A stretch of 64,000 nt of DNA from the NCBI GenBank assembly GCA_024226555.1, contig JAAELO010000011.1, positions 1 to 64,000 on the forward strand, in the 5' to 3' direction. This stretch comes from Desulfobacterales bacterium. GTDB taxonomy: Bacteria; Desulfobacterota; Desulfobacteria; Desulfobacterales; JAAELO01. A program made the translations under genes and the position numbers. Shown piece after piece: positions 26,978 to 36,927 of this stretch (within the stretch, counting starts at the first letter, position 1; the number at the start of each line of letters is the position of its first letter). The notes under the pieces were generated by a model. The model saw nothing but the letters and a program-made list of their open reading frames with translations. It was not told the DNA's origin and searched no databases.

Positions 26978-27165
26978 GGAATCTCTAATAACTGCTTTTT
27001 GACCGAACTACTTAAGTTGTTTTAAAAGAAAACAACGGAGTATCTTCAAAAAAAAGAACTGTTTATAAAATCAGCTCGTTATTTTTTTCTAATGCAGAGA
27101 TTTTATAAAACTAAAAGCTTTTATAATCTGTTTTTCAATCAAAATTCTAATTATTAGAGGTTCCT
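26978..27165 (-). repeat. Dispersed palindromic repeat inside the retron operon
   Basis: This long copy begins GGAATCTCTAATAACTGC and ends ATTATTAGAGGTTCC, with a GATTTTATAAAACTAAAAGC cassette. It fills the gap between the stop of the 2093-aa gene (27168, two bases away) and the start of the SWIM/WGR gene. It must be transcribed with the operon unless it terminates it. Confidence 0.85.
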
Positions 27166-27167
27166 AT

Positions 27168-30100
27168 TTATGCTGTTTTTAATCTTGCCCTTTTTGACCT
27201 TCTAAGTGCCCTGAAAACTGCTTTTTTAATGTCTTCATCCTTCTCCATATCTGCAAAGGAAGACAGTTTTCCTTCAGCTTTTTCATCTTTCATCTGTGCA
27301 AGACTCTCAATGGCCCCTAACCTGACTTCCTCATCAAGATTCTGATCTTCCATGATTGAAGTAAGGCTTTCAATATCATTATTTTTAACAAGAAGTGGTA
27401 GTACAACACCCTGATAATCGCTTTTTGAAGCTGAGTCATGAATTAATTTGTCAGGTGCTTTATTTCCTGTCAATCTCATAAAACTGGTTCTGTCAGAGAT
27501 AACAATTTGTGCATCTGCCTCAATTTCAGCAAGTTTTGATGCTGCAATTTTTCTGATTTCGTCATTACTATTAATTAAAACTGATTCCAGAACCTCTTTA
27601 ACTTTATCATCAGTTGAATTTAAAGAAGACACTGCGGCTTTTTGAACATCTAAAAAGTTAATATCAAAGGGATAAACAGCTGCTTCTAACAGGTAATCTG
27701 ATGCAACATCATATCTTCCTGCAACCCATGTAAGTTTAGCAAGGCATTTTGTTACAGAATTAAGCTTTTTGATTTTAACTTTTTTAACTGCATAATCTAA
27801 ATTTGTTTTTTTCCATTTTTCAAAAAAGAATTCTACAGCAGATCCGATTTTATCCGCATATTTGGGGTCTGTATTTTTGTCCCGTCCTAAAATATGGGCA
27901 GCAACTGCAACTGAATCTTCATTAGTATTACTCAGAGTTTCATAAGCAGCATTAAGAGGTGCTGGTTTTGCATGAAGAAGTATTGAGGACAATTTTGTTC
28001 TTGTCTTATCTAAGCATTTATGAAGAAGTGAAAGAACTTTTTCAGGATCACCATTCTCATTAATTCTCTTAATTGAGTCTTTCACATCGTACCATTTGTC
28101 AACACATTGTACTGCGGCATAATCAGGTTCAAGTGATTCATTTCCAAACTGTTTTCTTGCACTTTCAACCGCTTTTTCTATTACATATTCATCTTTATCC
28201 TGTTTTATAAGGTCAAGAAGAATATCTCTTGTATAATCATCATTATTAAATCCGAGCATCTCAATAGCAGTTTCACGATAGTAATAATCATTGTCAAGGG
28301 CTTTTTGTCTTATATGCTTCCAGCCATCTTCAGTGTTTAACCATCTCAAACCTTTAACTGCTTTTTCTGAAATACCATCATTTCCAGAGACATATTTTGA
28401 AAGGAGTACAAAAACTTCATCCTTTTTGTCTGTTTTACCAAGGTGACCAATTGCTTCTATAGCTTCCTCTGAAAGTGCATGTTCTGAGTCAACAGCAAGC
28501 TTAAGAAGAAGATCAACAGCTCTTGCATCTGCCATAAGACCGAGAGCCGTTACAGCTCTTCTTCTATAATCATACTCTTCAAGAAGGTCCACTGCAGCAA
28601 GAAGTATTGAAATACCCTCATTTTGACCTGCAAGAGCAAGCCCTTCAGCAGCAAGAAATCTTAGGTCAGTCTCTTTGGATTCGAGCATTTTGACAAGAGC
28701 ATCTTTTGGTCCATCTCTTTTGTCCAATCTAAAACTTATGGATTTGACTGTTTTTTCCTTAATATCATCATCAGGATAGTTAATAAGTCTTGCAAGAAGC
28801 CCATCCACCTCATTGGTTCTTGCCCACCTCATACCATCAAGAAGTTGGTTAATAAAGGATGTTTCGTTTAAGGAAATACATATTTCAGAAAGGTCTACAA
28901 GTATTTTGGTTTTTCGTGGAAACTGTTTCTCTTCCCAGCTTCTATCTGGATTTTCATCAGTATAATCTTCTATGTGCTGGTCAAAACCACTAATTACAAG
29001 GATTGCGTTAAATACGTATCTTTTGTTTTTCCGGCTCTTTATAAGATTTAAGAGTATATCAAGTTTTTTTTCATCACGAAGGTTTCCAATTGCATCAAGT
29101 AATATACTATCAAACATTCCATCCGGATCAGACATTATTTTTTCCAACATAACACGGGATGTCTCAGGATCTTTCAGTTCCAACATCTGCTTAACTATTT
29201 TCTTAATTTCACTATCATTTTTACTATCCTGAAGAAGAACTGTGAGATATTTAAAAGCATCTTTATCTTTTTTAGTTGCAAGCAGAAATGCAATTGAAAA
29301 ATAGATATCGCGAAACCTTGTACCAAAACCACTAATTAAGATATCTCTTGCAGAGTCTTCCTGATCATAAAGGTCAGATAGCCATGCGACAGAAGTTCTT
29401 TGAAGTTTTTTCGAAACTGATTCGAAAATTCTTTTTGATGTTTTAAGTTTACCATTTATATCTACAAGTATTTTAGATGCTTCAAGTTCCAACCCATCAT
29501 CCCTTGTAAGCATAGTTTGTTCTAAAATTTTTTCCTTCTCTTGTTTGGTTCCATCTTCTGTTAAAAGCTTTAATCCTTCAGCTCCAATATCCATAAAACC
29601 GGCGCCAAGTGCTTCAGCTCCTAAAATTGCTGTTTCCAGTCCCATCTCTTTAAGATGAGCAAATGCACGCATTCTTACTTCAGAGATCGGATCTCTTAGA
29701 GTTTGTAGAAAAACCGGTTTTGAAGCTTCAAAATAATAGTTATTATCGTCTCCCATAACTCTGAGTATGTTTAAAGCTTTTTGTCTAATCCTTATAACTG
29801 ATCTTTCAGGTGTTGTTCTGTCAGAACCATGATAACCACCTTGCTCCCGTACAAGACCCACAAATGAGCCAAAAGCAAGCTGTAAAAGTTCCTCTCTTGA
29901 AGTTTTAAGTTCCAGAGTTTTAAGTTCTTTTAATTTTCCGATCTCATCTTTAAATCTGTATTTAAATATCTCAAAACCTTTATCCCAGTTAATTTGTTTC
30001 TTATTTGAAAGCAGAAATAACAGTTTGATAAGTTTGAGTTTTGTAAATCTTTCTCCATTGGCTAAAACATTGGCAACAATTAATATATCCTCTTCCGGTA

Positions 30101-33100
30101 TTGTGAAAGAAGGTTTATCACCTTTGTCATTAAAAAGTTCATTTACAAAAGTTTTGAAATTTTCAGGATATGATTTTAAAGCTTTTGCTGTTTCAAAACG
30201 TATAGTTTCATCTTTTGCAGATAAACAAGATATACATTTCTCCGGTGATCCTTCATTACTTGTTAATTCAAGAAGCATTAATAAAAGGAGTGTTACTTTT
30301 TTTACATCTTTATCAGAACTTTCCAAAAGGGAATAAAGTTTATCCTCACAAGCATCTCCCAGAAGTAAATAAGCTGGTAGTAATGATCTGACAACTGATC
30401 CCTCTTTTGAGAAAAGAACAGGAGTAGAGCTCGTATCTCCTAAATATGCAAGTCCAAGAGACGCCTGAAAAAGCACATTCTCATCCTTATCTTTTAGGGC
30501 GTAAAGTAAAAGGTCTTTTGCATCATTTGCACAAAGCTCTGAGAGTGCTTTGATCGCAGTCTGTTTTATTCCGTTGTGTTTACTTTTCAAAAAAGGTTTT
30601 ATAAGATCAACAGATGTTTTATCTCCAAGTTCACCAAGTCCTGCAAGAGCAAGCTCTATTAGTTTTTTCCATTCAGATGAAGATATTGTAATGTCTCTTT
30701 CAGGTAGTTGAAAACTGTCTTTAATCTCATCACTTTCCGGCTCTTCAATAGAAAGAAGACCTTTTAATGGCTCAAGAACTTCAATATCTCCAAACACAGC
30801 TCTTGCTTTCGCAGCAAGAGCCCTTACATCATAATATTTGCTGTTTAGAGCTTCAATCAATGTATCTTTTTCATTAATAGTAACAAGAGCATCAATTACA
30901 CTTTTTCTTACTCTGTAATTTCGATCATTTATTCCCTGGGAGAGTATATTAATAATGGAATCGTCACTGATTTTGATTAGCTCTTCAACAGTTCTTAACC
31001 GAATATCAACTTTTTCTGAAGAGATAGCAGCTCCAAGTGTATCAATCTCTTTAGATTTTTTTCTTTTTAAGGAGTATTCAAATGCATCGGTTCTGAGTGA
31101 TTTATTACTATCATTGAAGAAATCAAACAGAATAGTTTCCGACCATTTCTCTTTTTCAGATGCTTTAACTTCATTGAAAACTTCCTGTCTTATATCGGTA
31201 TGAACACTTCTGTTTATAAAATTCAAAGTGTTTTCATTTCCACCTTTAACCTGAAGATTTAAAGATGCTTTAAAAGCTTCACTTCTAAGCTTTGGATCAC
31301 TATCATTAAGAGCCATTAATAATAGATCATAAGCCTCATCTGTAACATTTTCTGAATCTTTTCTTATCTCATCAGATAAAACCTGAAGTCCTCTTTTTCG
31401 TACATCTTCATAATTTGATGAAAAAGATTTCATAACAACACTGTATGCATTGTCATATAGACTTGAGAGTGCTGAAAAAGCAGCGTCTCTAACTTCCAAA
31501 GCCTCATCATTTAAGATATTTGAGAGATGTCTTATAGCTCTTAAATCATTTAGAACTGAAAATGCCTGACAAACAGAAACTCTTGTATTTACATCATCTT
31601 CACGACTAAGTTGCAGTAGTAGTCCAAATGCTCTTGTGTCGTTAAGGATTGCTAAAAGCCTTGCCCCTTCAAGACAAGTATCAACAACCCTGCAAGCCAT
31701 GGCAAAAAGAAGAGGCTCAAAGTCGTTTTGTGTCAATGTTACTTTTGTCTCTTTTACATCAGGAAGCTTTTCGGTTTCCTTTGCTCCATAAGTTTCAATC
31801 TCATAAACCTGCCTGTGAACATTTTTATCTTTACTTCTTAAAACTTTAGTTAGATTAGTTTTAGTCATTATGAGAAGATAAAATGCAATTTTTCTGACAT
31901 CTGCACTTTCGTCTTCGCAGTGTTTATGAATTGCTGCCTCAACTTCAATACTATCTAAAAGCTTTCTTTGGTAAAGCCTTATTAGTGATAGCTTTCGAAT
32001 ATCATCAAACTTACTTTGAAGTCCTTTAAGGGATGCATCAACAGATTCTTTACCATAAATATTTTCAAGACTGTATAAAGCCTGAACTCTTACGCCATGA
32101 ATTTTATTTTGAAGAGCATTAAAAAGCTTAACGATTAGCTGGTCACTTTTAGCAGCCAGTTTTTCAAGCATCTTAACAGCGGTAACACCAATGTCCGCCC
32201 TACCAGCTGAAAGTGCTTTTTCTATAGTGACTATATTGTCTTCACCGGTTAACTTGAGAAGTCCCTTAAACGTAGCCATTCTAAGGTTTTCATCATTATC
32301 CTTAAGAAATTCATACAAATAATCGGGAGCTTTTTTATGTTTTGATCCAGCAAGATAATTAACACTTTTCAGTTTAACATCAGGATCTCCCTCACTCTTA
32401 ATATGCTTATTAATTATTTTAAGAGCAGTATTATCATCATATGCAGATATCTTTTTAAGAGCTTTTAGGCGGTCTGCAGGTTTGTCCTGTTTAAGGTCAC
32501 GCTCTCCTTCTTTGTAGGCATCATAAAATGTAAGATGATGATCATTTAATCTTCCGGCTTCGTCAATTGGGAAAACTCTTATTGAGTTATTTGTGAAAGC
32601 ACTAACTATATGGTCATGTTTTTCTATTGTGACCATGGCAAGATCAACTACTTTTCCGACTCCATCTTTTTGTGTTGCTGGTTTTCCTGTTTTTGCCCAT
32701 GCCTTAATAGTTTTATCAAATGAACCTGTATAAAATCTCTCTTTACCCATTAAAATAGAAGTTATTCTGCCTTCATGGACATCTTTTCCCCTGTCTAATG
32801 GTTCAAGCCTGCCCCTTGCATGTGTAACTTTGACAGCCTGATCAGATCCTGCTGAATAGAAAGAAAGCTCCTCTTTTTCAAAAAGAAGTGCGTTAACAGA
32901 TCCATCATGTATTTTTTCACTTTCGCTAAGTTCAAAACTATCTTTATCTTCAGATTCATAAACAGCACAATATCCGGTTGTTGTTCCTATAACAAAAAAG
33001 TTTCCGGATGGATCTGACGTGATCGCTGTGCCCAGTCCTATTTCAGAATTCTCAGGAAAAGAAAGATCTTGAAAAATATCTCCTTTCTCTGAAAGTATCA

Positions 33101-33449
33101 AAATATTATTTTGTAATAGTACCCCCACCCTTTTATCAGAAAGGAGTGTCAAACCAACTGGCCTTGATATTAGGCTGGCCCCAAGTGCTTTTGTAGTCTT
33201 TCCATCACAAAGATAGATATGGTTATCAACACCTGCAACCCAGATATTTGATTTGGAATCAAGTAAAACTGCAAGGCCGGCACATGGTAATTCAAATGAA
33301 TTTAACCGTTTTTTTTCAACATTCAAATGATATAGATTTGATTCTGTAAATTCAGGATGTTCTGTTGTAAAATAAAGATCACTTCCTGATCCTGTAATTG
33401 CCTTAATATTACCGCGATATGTAAGATATTGTTCCGAACCCATTACCAT
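27168..33449 (-). CDS. Giant beta-propeller / HEAT-repeat protein of the retron operon
   Basis: This 2093-aa protein begins with a WD40-like propeller (residues about 1-300; repeats such as HEGRITSILMGKERFYTGSF and KAWAKTGKP). From about 315 to the C-terminus follow dozens of HEAT/PBS-lyase-like repeats (patterns such as DVRKIAFYLL, EVRDAAFSALSSLYD, DYRRRAVTALGLMADARAVD). No enzymatic motif was found. Such solenoids are scaffolds for protein or nucleic acid. It starts 15 nt after the BRCT/HEAT gene with TTGGAGT before ATG. A dispersed repeat begins 2 bp past the stop. Its fixed place in the operon argues for a structural part of the retron system. Confidence 0.9.
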   Translation of the reverse strand: MVMGSEQYLTYRGNIKAITGSGSDLYFTTEHPEFTESNLYHLNVEKKRLNSFELPCAGLAVLLDSKSNIWVAGVDNHIYLCDGKTTKALGASLISRPVGLTLLSDKRVGVLLQNNILILSEKGDIFQDLSFPENSEIGLGTAITSDPSGNFFVIGTTTGYCAVYESEDKDSFELSESEKIHDGSVNALLFEKEELSFYSAGSDQAVKVTHARGRLEPLDRGKDVHEGRITSILMGKERFYTGSFDKTIKAWAKTGKPATQKDGVGKVVDLAMVTIEKHDHIVSAFTNNSIRVFPIDEAGRLNDHHLTFYDAYKEGERDLKQDKPADRLKALKKISAYDDNTALKIINKHIKSEGDPDVKLKSVNYLAGSKHKKAPDYLYEFLKDNDENLRMATFKGLLKLTGEDNIVTIEKALSAGRADIGVTAVKMLEKLAAKSDQLIVKLFNALQNKIHGVRVQALYSLENIYGKESVDASLKGLQSKFDDIRKLSLIRLYQRKLLDSIEVEAAIHKHCEDESADVRKIAFYLLIMTKTNLTKVLRSKDKNVHRQVYEIETYGAKETEKLPDVKETKVTLTQNDFEPLLFAMACRVVDTCLEGARLLAILNDTRAFGLLLQLSREDDVNTRVSVCQAFSVLNDLRAIRHLSNILNDEALEVRDAAFSALSSLYDNAYSVVMKSFSSNYEDVRKRGLQVLSDEIRKDSENVTDEAYDLLLMALNDSDPKLRSEAFKASLNLQVKGGNENTLNFINRSVHTDIRQEVFNEVKASEKEKWSETILFDFFNDSNKSLRTDAFEYSLKRKKSKEIDTLGAAISSEKVDIRLRTVEELIKISDDSIINILSQGINDRNYRVRKSVIDALVTINEKDTLIEALNSKYYDVRALAAKARAVFGDIEVLEPLKGLLSIEEPESDEIKDSFQLPERDITISSSEWKKLIELALAGLGELGDKTSVDLIKPFLKSKHNGIKQTAIKALSELCANDAKDLLLYALKDKDENVLFQASLGLAYLGDTSSTPVLFSKEGSVVRSLLPAYLLLGDACEDKLYSLLESSDKDVKKVTLLLLMLLELTSNEGSPEKCISCLSAKDETIRFETAKALKSYPENFKTFVNELFNDKGDKPSFTIPEEDILIVANVLANGERFTKLKLIKLLFLLSNKKQINWDKGFEIFKYRFKDEIGKLKELKTLELKTSREELLQLAFGSFVGLVREQGGYHGSDRTTPERSVIRIRQKALNILRVMGDDNNYYFEASKPVFLQTLRDPISEVRMRAFAHLKEMGLETAILGAEALGAGFMDIGAEGLKLLTEDGTKQEKEKILEQTMLTRDDGLELEASKILVDINGKLKTSKRIFESVSKKLQRTSVAWLSDLYDQEDSARDILISGFGTRFRDIYFSIAFLLATKKDKDAFKYLTVLLQDSKNDSEIKKIVKQMLELKDPETSRVMLEKIMSDPDGMFDSILLDAIGNLRDEKKLDILLNLIKSRKNKRYVFNAILVISGFDQHIEDYTDENPDRSWEEKQFPRKTKILVDLSEICISLNETSFINQLLDGMRWARTNEVDGLLARLINYPDDDIKEKTVKSISFRLDKRDGPKDALVKMLESKETDLRFLAAEGLALAGQNEGISILLAAVDLLEEYDYRRRAVTALGLMADARAVDLLLKLAVDSEHALSEEAIEAIGHLGKTDKKDEVFVLLSKYVSGNDGISEKAVKGLRWLNTEDGWKHIRQKALDNDYYYRETAIEMLGFNNDDYTRDILLDLIKQDKDEYVIEKAVESARKQFGNESLEPDYAAVQCVDKWYDVKDSIKRINENGDPEKVLSLLHKCLDKTRTKLSSILLHAKPAPLNAAYETLSNTNEDSVAVAAHILGRDKNTDPKYADKIGSAVEFFFEKWKKTNLDYAVKKVKIKKLNSVTKCLAKLTWVAGRYDVASDYLLEAAVYPFDINFLDVQKAAVSSLNSTDDKVKEVLESVLINSNDEIRKIAASKLAEIEADAQIVISDRTSFMRLTGNKAPDKLIHDSASKSDYQGVVLPLLVKNNDIESLTSIMEDQNLDEEVRLGAIESLAQMKDEKAEGKLSSFADMEKDEDIKKAVFRALRRSKRARLKTA

Positions 33450-33464
33450 ACTCCAATTCCCTGA

Positions 33465-36400
33465 TTATATAAGGTCAGGGTGTGCTTGATGAATACGTGT
33501 TATTGCAACAAGGCAAGCTGCCTTTTCGCTTACTCCAAGTGACCTGGTAAATTTTGTTAAGAGCGGTGAAACCTCAATTGCAAAGTCTTTATCTTCCACT
33601 GCAAAATCTCTTATAACTTCTATCAATGACAGTTTAGCTTTTCTTGTTGGCAGAGGTTTAACATTCACTCCTTTTTTAGATTCCTTATCAAGCTTGGTAC
33701 CAGGCAGTTCAAAGAGAATCCTCCCAAGAAGGCTTCGCAGGCTTCCATCCTCAGAGGGTCTGTTTCCGGGTTTTTCCGGAAAAACAATCTTATCCTCTTC
33801 AAGACTGTTTTTGTAGCTTGATGATATATCTCTTCCTTTATAAAGGAACCATAAAGTTCTGATTGCAAATGATCTTAATTTTCTGTCACTACTCTCAGTA
33901 AGTCTAAAAAGTTCTTCCGCTATTTGAAACTCACTGTTCTCTGAAATAAGTTTTATACCTATATCGCGCGTGGTTGAATCAAATGATTCACAAAACCTGT
34001 AAGAAACGGAGGTTGGAAGAGATTTTGGGTCAAGTCTGAAAGTTCTGTTTTCAGGATGATCTTCAGCAAAAAGAGATTTTCCAACAAACCTTGCTACCTT
34101 TTTATCTTCAGCTTCACTAAGATCAACCAACTCTTTTGCCGGAGCCCATCTTGCAAATTCCCATTTTGCAAGATCAAGAGCAAACACTCTTACCTTATCC
34201 AGATCATGAAAGAAAAGAGGCATAATTCTTTCAAAACTTAAGAATTCCTCAGGAATTTCGGCTTCCATATCAACAGGTCTGTCTGTTTCTGCAAGACATA
34301 TATCACGGTGGTGGAGTTTAAAATATTTAATAGCAAAATTCTTTAGTTGTGATTCACCTTTTGTGGTTATTGATTCAAAGAGTTTTTCACAACCCTCAAT
34401 ATTATTACCAGCGGAAACCTCTTTTCCACTTATCATATTTATGAATGAAGTTTCAGAGATAATTTTCAGATCTGCTCCGTCACTTATAAAACTTTCAGCT
34501 TTTAGCTGTTTGCTTCCTTTTTTACCCTCTTCATAGAGAGGGGAACCTTCATCACCTATAACCAGATAACTTAAACTCTTGTTAACTGAAGAAGATATTT
34601 TTCCCCCAGCTTCCTTAACCTTATTTTGAGCATCTTTTCTAACAAGTGTCGCCATTTTTCCTGTGAAAAGGAAAGATTGTTTTTTCAAATCAACAGTTAC
34701 TTTGTCAGGAACTTTGACATCCTTTTCTTTCTCAGTCCCTCCTACAAAATCTGAAGGAGTAAAATTCTTAATCATTACATCTGAAGCAAATGTGAAATAT
34801 TCAGGCTCTTTTCTCTGAACAAGTTCCATTAACCATTCAAAACCAAGGTCTTTAGGTTTAAAAAGTCTTTCATCGGAAAGAAGGTTAAAGATTGTTTCTG
34901 CAAAATCATTCTCGTACATTACTCTGTTTGCCCAGCCCAGATCACTTGACTTTACTTCTTCTATAAAATTATTTTCATCGAACATTGGTTGATATGCAAG
35001 GGCCTTGAAGAAATCAAGTCCGATGGTTTCACATTTAAGTTTTCCGTTTTCGATCCATTCTGTAGCAGTATTTTTACTTGGACTCAAAAGTAGTCTTTTA
35101 AAAAAAGAAGGTTCAATCTTATTTATATCAAATTTCTCAATATTAATTTTTGCAAAGTTAAAATTATTATACCTGATATTTGATGAGACTTTATCGCTTG
35201 TTTCTATAATATCGATAAAGAAATCAATTCCAAGCTGATCAAGTTTGTAAAGCTCAACAATTGTACTTTCAGCAAATTTGAAAGTAATCTTTGTTTTTAA
35301 TCTCTCTTTGAGCCATTCCTTTGTTAACTCACTGGCACCAAAGTGTTTTCTTATCATCTCTGCTGCAAAGTCATGACCGTTTTCAGTTTCAAGAAGCTCT
35401 CCCCAGGCATCAAGACCAATGTCTTTGCGAGGGTCATACTCTTTTATAAGTAGACTTGCAAGTTCACGTACCTTCTTGTTAGAGTTATTCATCATCTTTA
35501 TGAGTTCCTTAACAGGAAGATCCCTTGCATATCTTTTTGCATAGGATACTGCAAATTCGCAGGCTTTATCTGATGATGAATGAAAAAGAGTTAAAACAGT
35601 ATCATGAAGATCCAGATCTTTAAAGGAAGCCTGTTCCAACTTTGGAACATTTTCAAAGATCCATAGCACAAATTCATGAACTTCAGCTTCCTGTACTTTT
35701 ATAAATTTTTTGATCCATAAAGGGTCTATTTCTCTGATTTCAGTTTTAAAATCTGCTTTTAAAGCTTCCATTGCAAATTGTCTAACTTTATCAGCTTTTG
35801 CCCGTTCAAGAAGGGAAAGAAGAGGCCTCATCGATCTTTTCCAGAGATCAGGAAACGCTCTGTTTTTAAGGAGATCAGCATTATATCTTTGTGGAGTAAA
35901 ACGTCTTCTTGAGTATTTACGGGTTTGATGGAAGAATATATGATTTGCAATCCAACTTGTATATCCAACATCTGTGTAACAAGCCAAAACATCTGTTGTA
36001 TAATCAGCATACATAACCGGAAATGTTTCCCCGGTTCTTCTTAAAAAACGCCACCCTCTTCTAACAAGGTATCCAAGTGTTTTTTTGCTTATTGAGTGTT
36101 GTTTTGAAAGGGCCATATCAAATCTTGCACACAAAGCACCATAAATTTCGGTATCGATAGACTCTTCTGCTTCTTTAAATATATTCTTTAAAGCTCTGAA
36201 AGGTCCATATGTAAGATTAACATCAGCAATTACTTCAAGGAGAGTATTCCTTGCAAAGACATCTTTATCCTGCCACAACTCCATAATAACTTCATGAAGC
36301 TTTAATCTGTCTGAAAGAGGAACTTCAGCACTTTCTGATTCTAAAAGCTTCATCTGTTCAATTCTGTATGTTGCCTGGTCTTCAAGTGGCTTTTTCAGAA

Positions 36401-36572
36401 AAGATCTGCTGTTAATTGTTTCTATGAAGCCCTCAAAAGTTGGAGCGCCTTCTCGTACAGGTGTTTCTGGATTATTCCACTGTGACGACAAATTAACAAT
36501 CATAGAGGAAAGCGCAGGATCTTTACAGGAATAGGCATGATAAATATCTTCAAGATTGATTTGGATGGACAA
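33465..36572 (-). CDS. HEAT-like / BRCT-domain protein, first gene of the retron operon
   Basis: This 1035-aa protein has helical repeat regions at about 90-600 and 730-1000. They include RRGWRFLRRTGETFP, a pattern I associate with MolR-like WGR/HEAT proteins. A single BRCT domain lies at about 624-710 (FLFTGKMATLVRKDAQNKV, GGKISSSVNKSLSYLVIGD), similar to the BRCT of NAD-dependent DNA ligase. BRCT domains bind phosphopeptides or DNA ends. The start is TTG at 36572 with TAGGTG upstream. It begins 63 nt after the terminator of the retron RNA unit. The WGR in a neighbour and BRCT here together suggest recognition of DNA ends or nicks, an inference. Confidence 0.88.
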   Translation of the reverse strand: MSIQINLEDIYHAYSCKDPALSSMIVNLSSQWNNPETPVREGAPTFEGFIETINSRSFLKKPLEDQATYRIEQMKLLESESAEVPLSDRLKLHEVIMELWQDKDVFARNTLLEVIADVNLTYGPFRALKNIFKEAEESIDTEIYGALCARFDMALSKQHSISKKTLGYLVRRGWRFLRRTGETFPVMYADYTTDVLACYTDVGYTSWIANHIFFHQTRKYSRRRFTPQRYNADLLKNRAFPDLWKRSMRPLLSLLERAKADKVRQFAMEALKADFKTEIREIDPLWIKKFIKVQEAEVHEFVLWIFENVPKLEQASFKDLDLHDTVLTLFHSSSDKACEFAVSYAKRYARDLPVKELIKMMNNSNKKVRELASLLIKEYDPRKDIGLDAWGELLETENGHDFAAEMIRKHFGASELTKEWLKERLKTKITFKFAESTIVELYKLDQLGIDFFIDIIETSDKVSSNIRYNNFNFAKINIEKFDINKIEPSFFKRLLLSPSKNTATEWIENGKLKCETIGLDFFKALAYQPMFDENNFIEEVKSSDLGWANRVMYENDFAETIFNLLSDERLFKPKDLGFEWLMELVQRKEPEYFTFASDVMIKNFTPSDFVGGTEKEKDVKVPDKVTVDLKKQSFLFTGKMATLVRKDAQNKVKEAGGKISSSVNKSLSYLVIGDEGSPLYEEGKKGSKQLKAESFISDGADLKIISETSFINMISGKEVSAGNNIEGCEKLFESITTKGESQLKNFAIKYFKLHHRDICLAETDRPVDMEAEIPEEFLSFERIMPLFFHDLDKVRVFALDLAKWEFARWAPAKELVDLSEAEDKKVARFVGKSLFAEDHPENRTFRLDPKSLPTSVSYRFCESFDSTTRDIGIKLISENSEFQIAEELFRLTESSDRKLRSFAIRTLWFLYKGRDISSSYKNSLEEDKIVFPEKPGNRPSEDGSLRSLLGRILFELPGTKLDKESKKGVNVKPLPTRKAKLSLIEVIRDFAVEDKDFAIEVSPLLTKFTRSLGVSEKAACLVAITRIHQAHPDLI

Positions 36573-36635
36573 TTTTCTACACCTATTTAATTGTGTTGGT
36601 AGCTTCTAAAAAAATATCAGAAGTTGTATATTGTT

Positions 36636-36670
36636 AAAAAAAAAGGCTGCATATGTTATATACAGCCTTT
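36636..36670 (-). terminator. Intrinsic terminator of the retron RNA
   Basis: On the minus strand AAAGGCTG...CAGCCTTT forms a stem (with an inner ATAT/ATAT extension) followed by nine T. It lies 6 nt beyond the predicted a2 segment and 63 nt before the first protein gene, so it separates the RNA unit from the operon. Confidence 0.9.
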
Positions 36671-36921
36671 AAAACAGGAAGATTAAAATCTACTACATGA
36701 CCTGGAACAATGGAAGGCTCACTGAATCGCAGTGCTATTAGTACCCCTGGTACAAGTGGAACCACGATCGGCGAGGTTGAACCAGACCCGCTAGTACCAG
36801 GGGTACTAATAGCACTATAGCGAGTCTGAAACAGTCTTCCTTGTGATGTATGTATGTCAATGAACCAAAAGCGGCGAAACGCCGCCCGTTAAAAAGCTAG
36901 ACATGTTCTTCCTAAAATCTA
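36640..36921 (-). ncRNA. Candidate retron msr-msd non-coding RNA
   Basis: A promoter, a structured RNA of about 285 nt and an intrinsic terminator lie on the same strand as the RT. Read 5' to 3': a1 AGGAAGA (36913-36907) pairs with a2 TCTTCCT (36682-36676), and ACATG/CATGT may extend this. Next comes CTAGC with the candidate branching G at 36897, then a GCGGCG/CGCCGC hairpin with a UUU loop (36885-36871), the msr hallmark. The msd hairpin has perfect 23-bp arms (36816-36794 and 36753-36731) around a 40-nt loop, on a broken lower stem (CTTCC/GGAAG, CAGT/ACTG, GCGA/TCGC). The segment is more GC-rich than its surroundings. Exact RNA and cDNA ends are not determinable by eye. Confidence 0.85.
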
Positions 36922-36927
36922 AAATTA

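Noticed and set aside
26000-32700. Several plus-strand open frames opposite the large HEAT and SWIM genes
   Set aside because: They are antisense shadows without ribosome-binding sites or recognisable domains.
36731-36816. Considered the perfect inverted repeat as an ordinary terminator or IS end
   Set aside because: It has no T run, a 40-nt loop, and is enclosed by a1/a2 pairing, a promoter and a separate terminator, which fits an msd far better.
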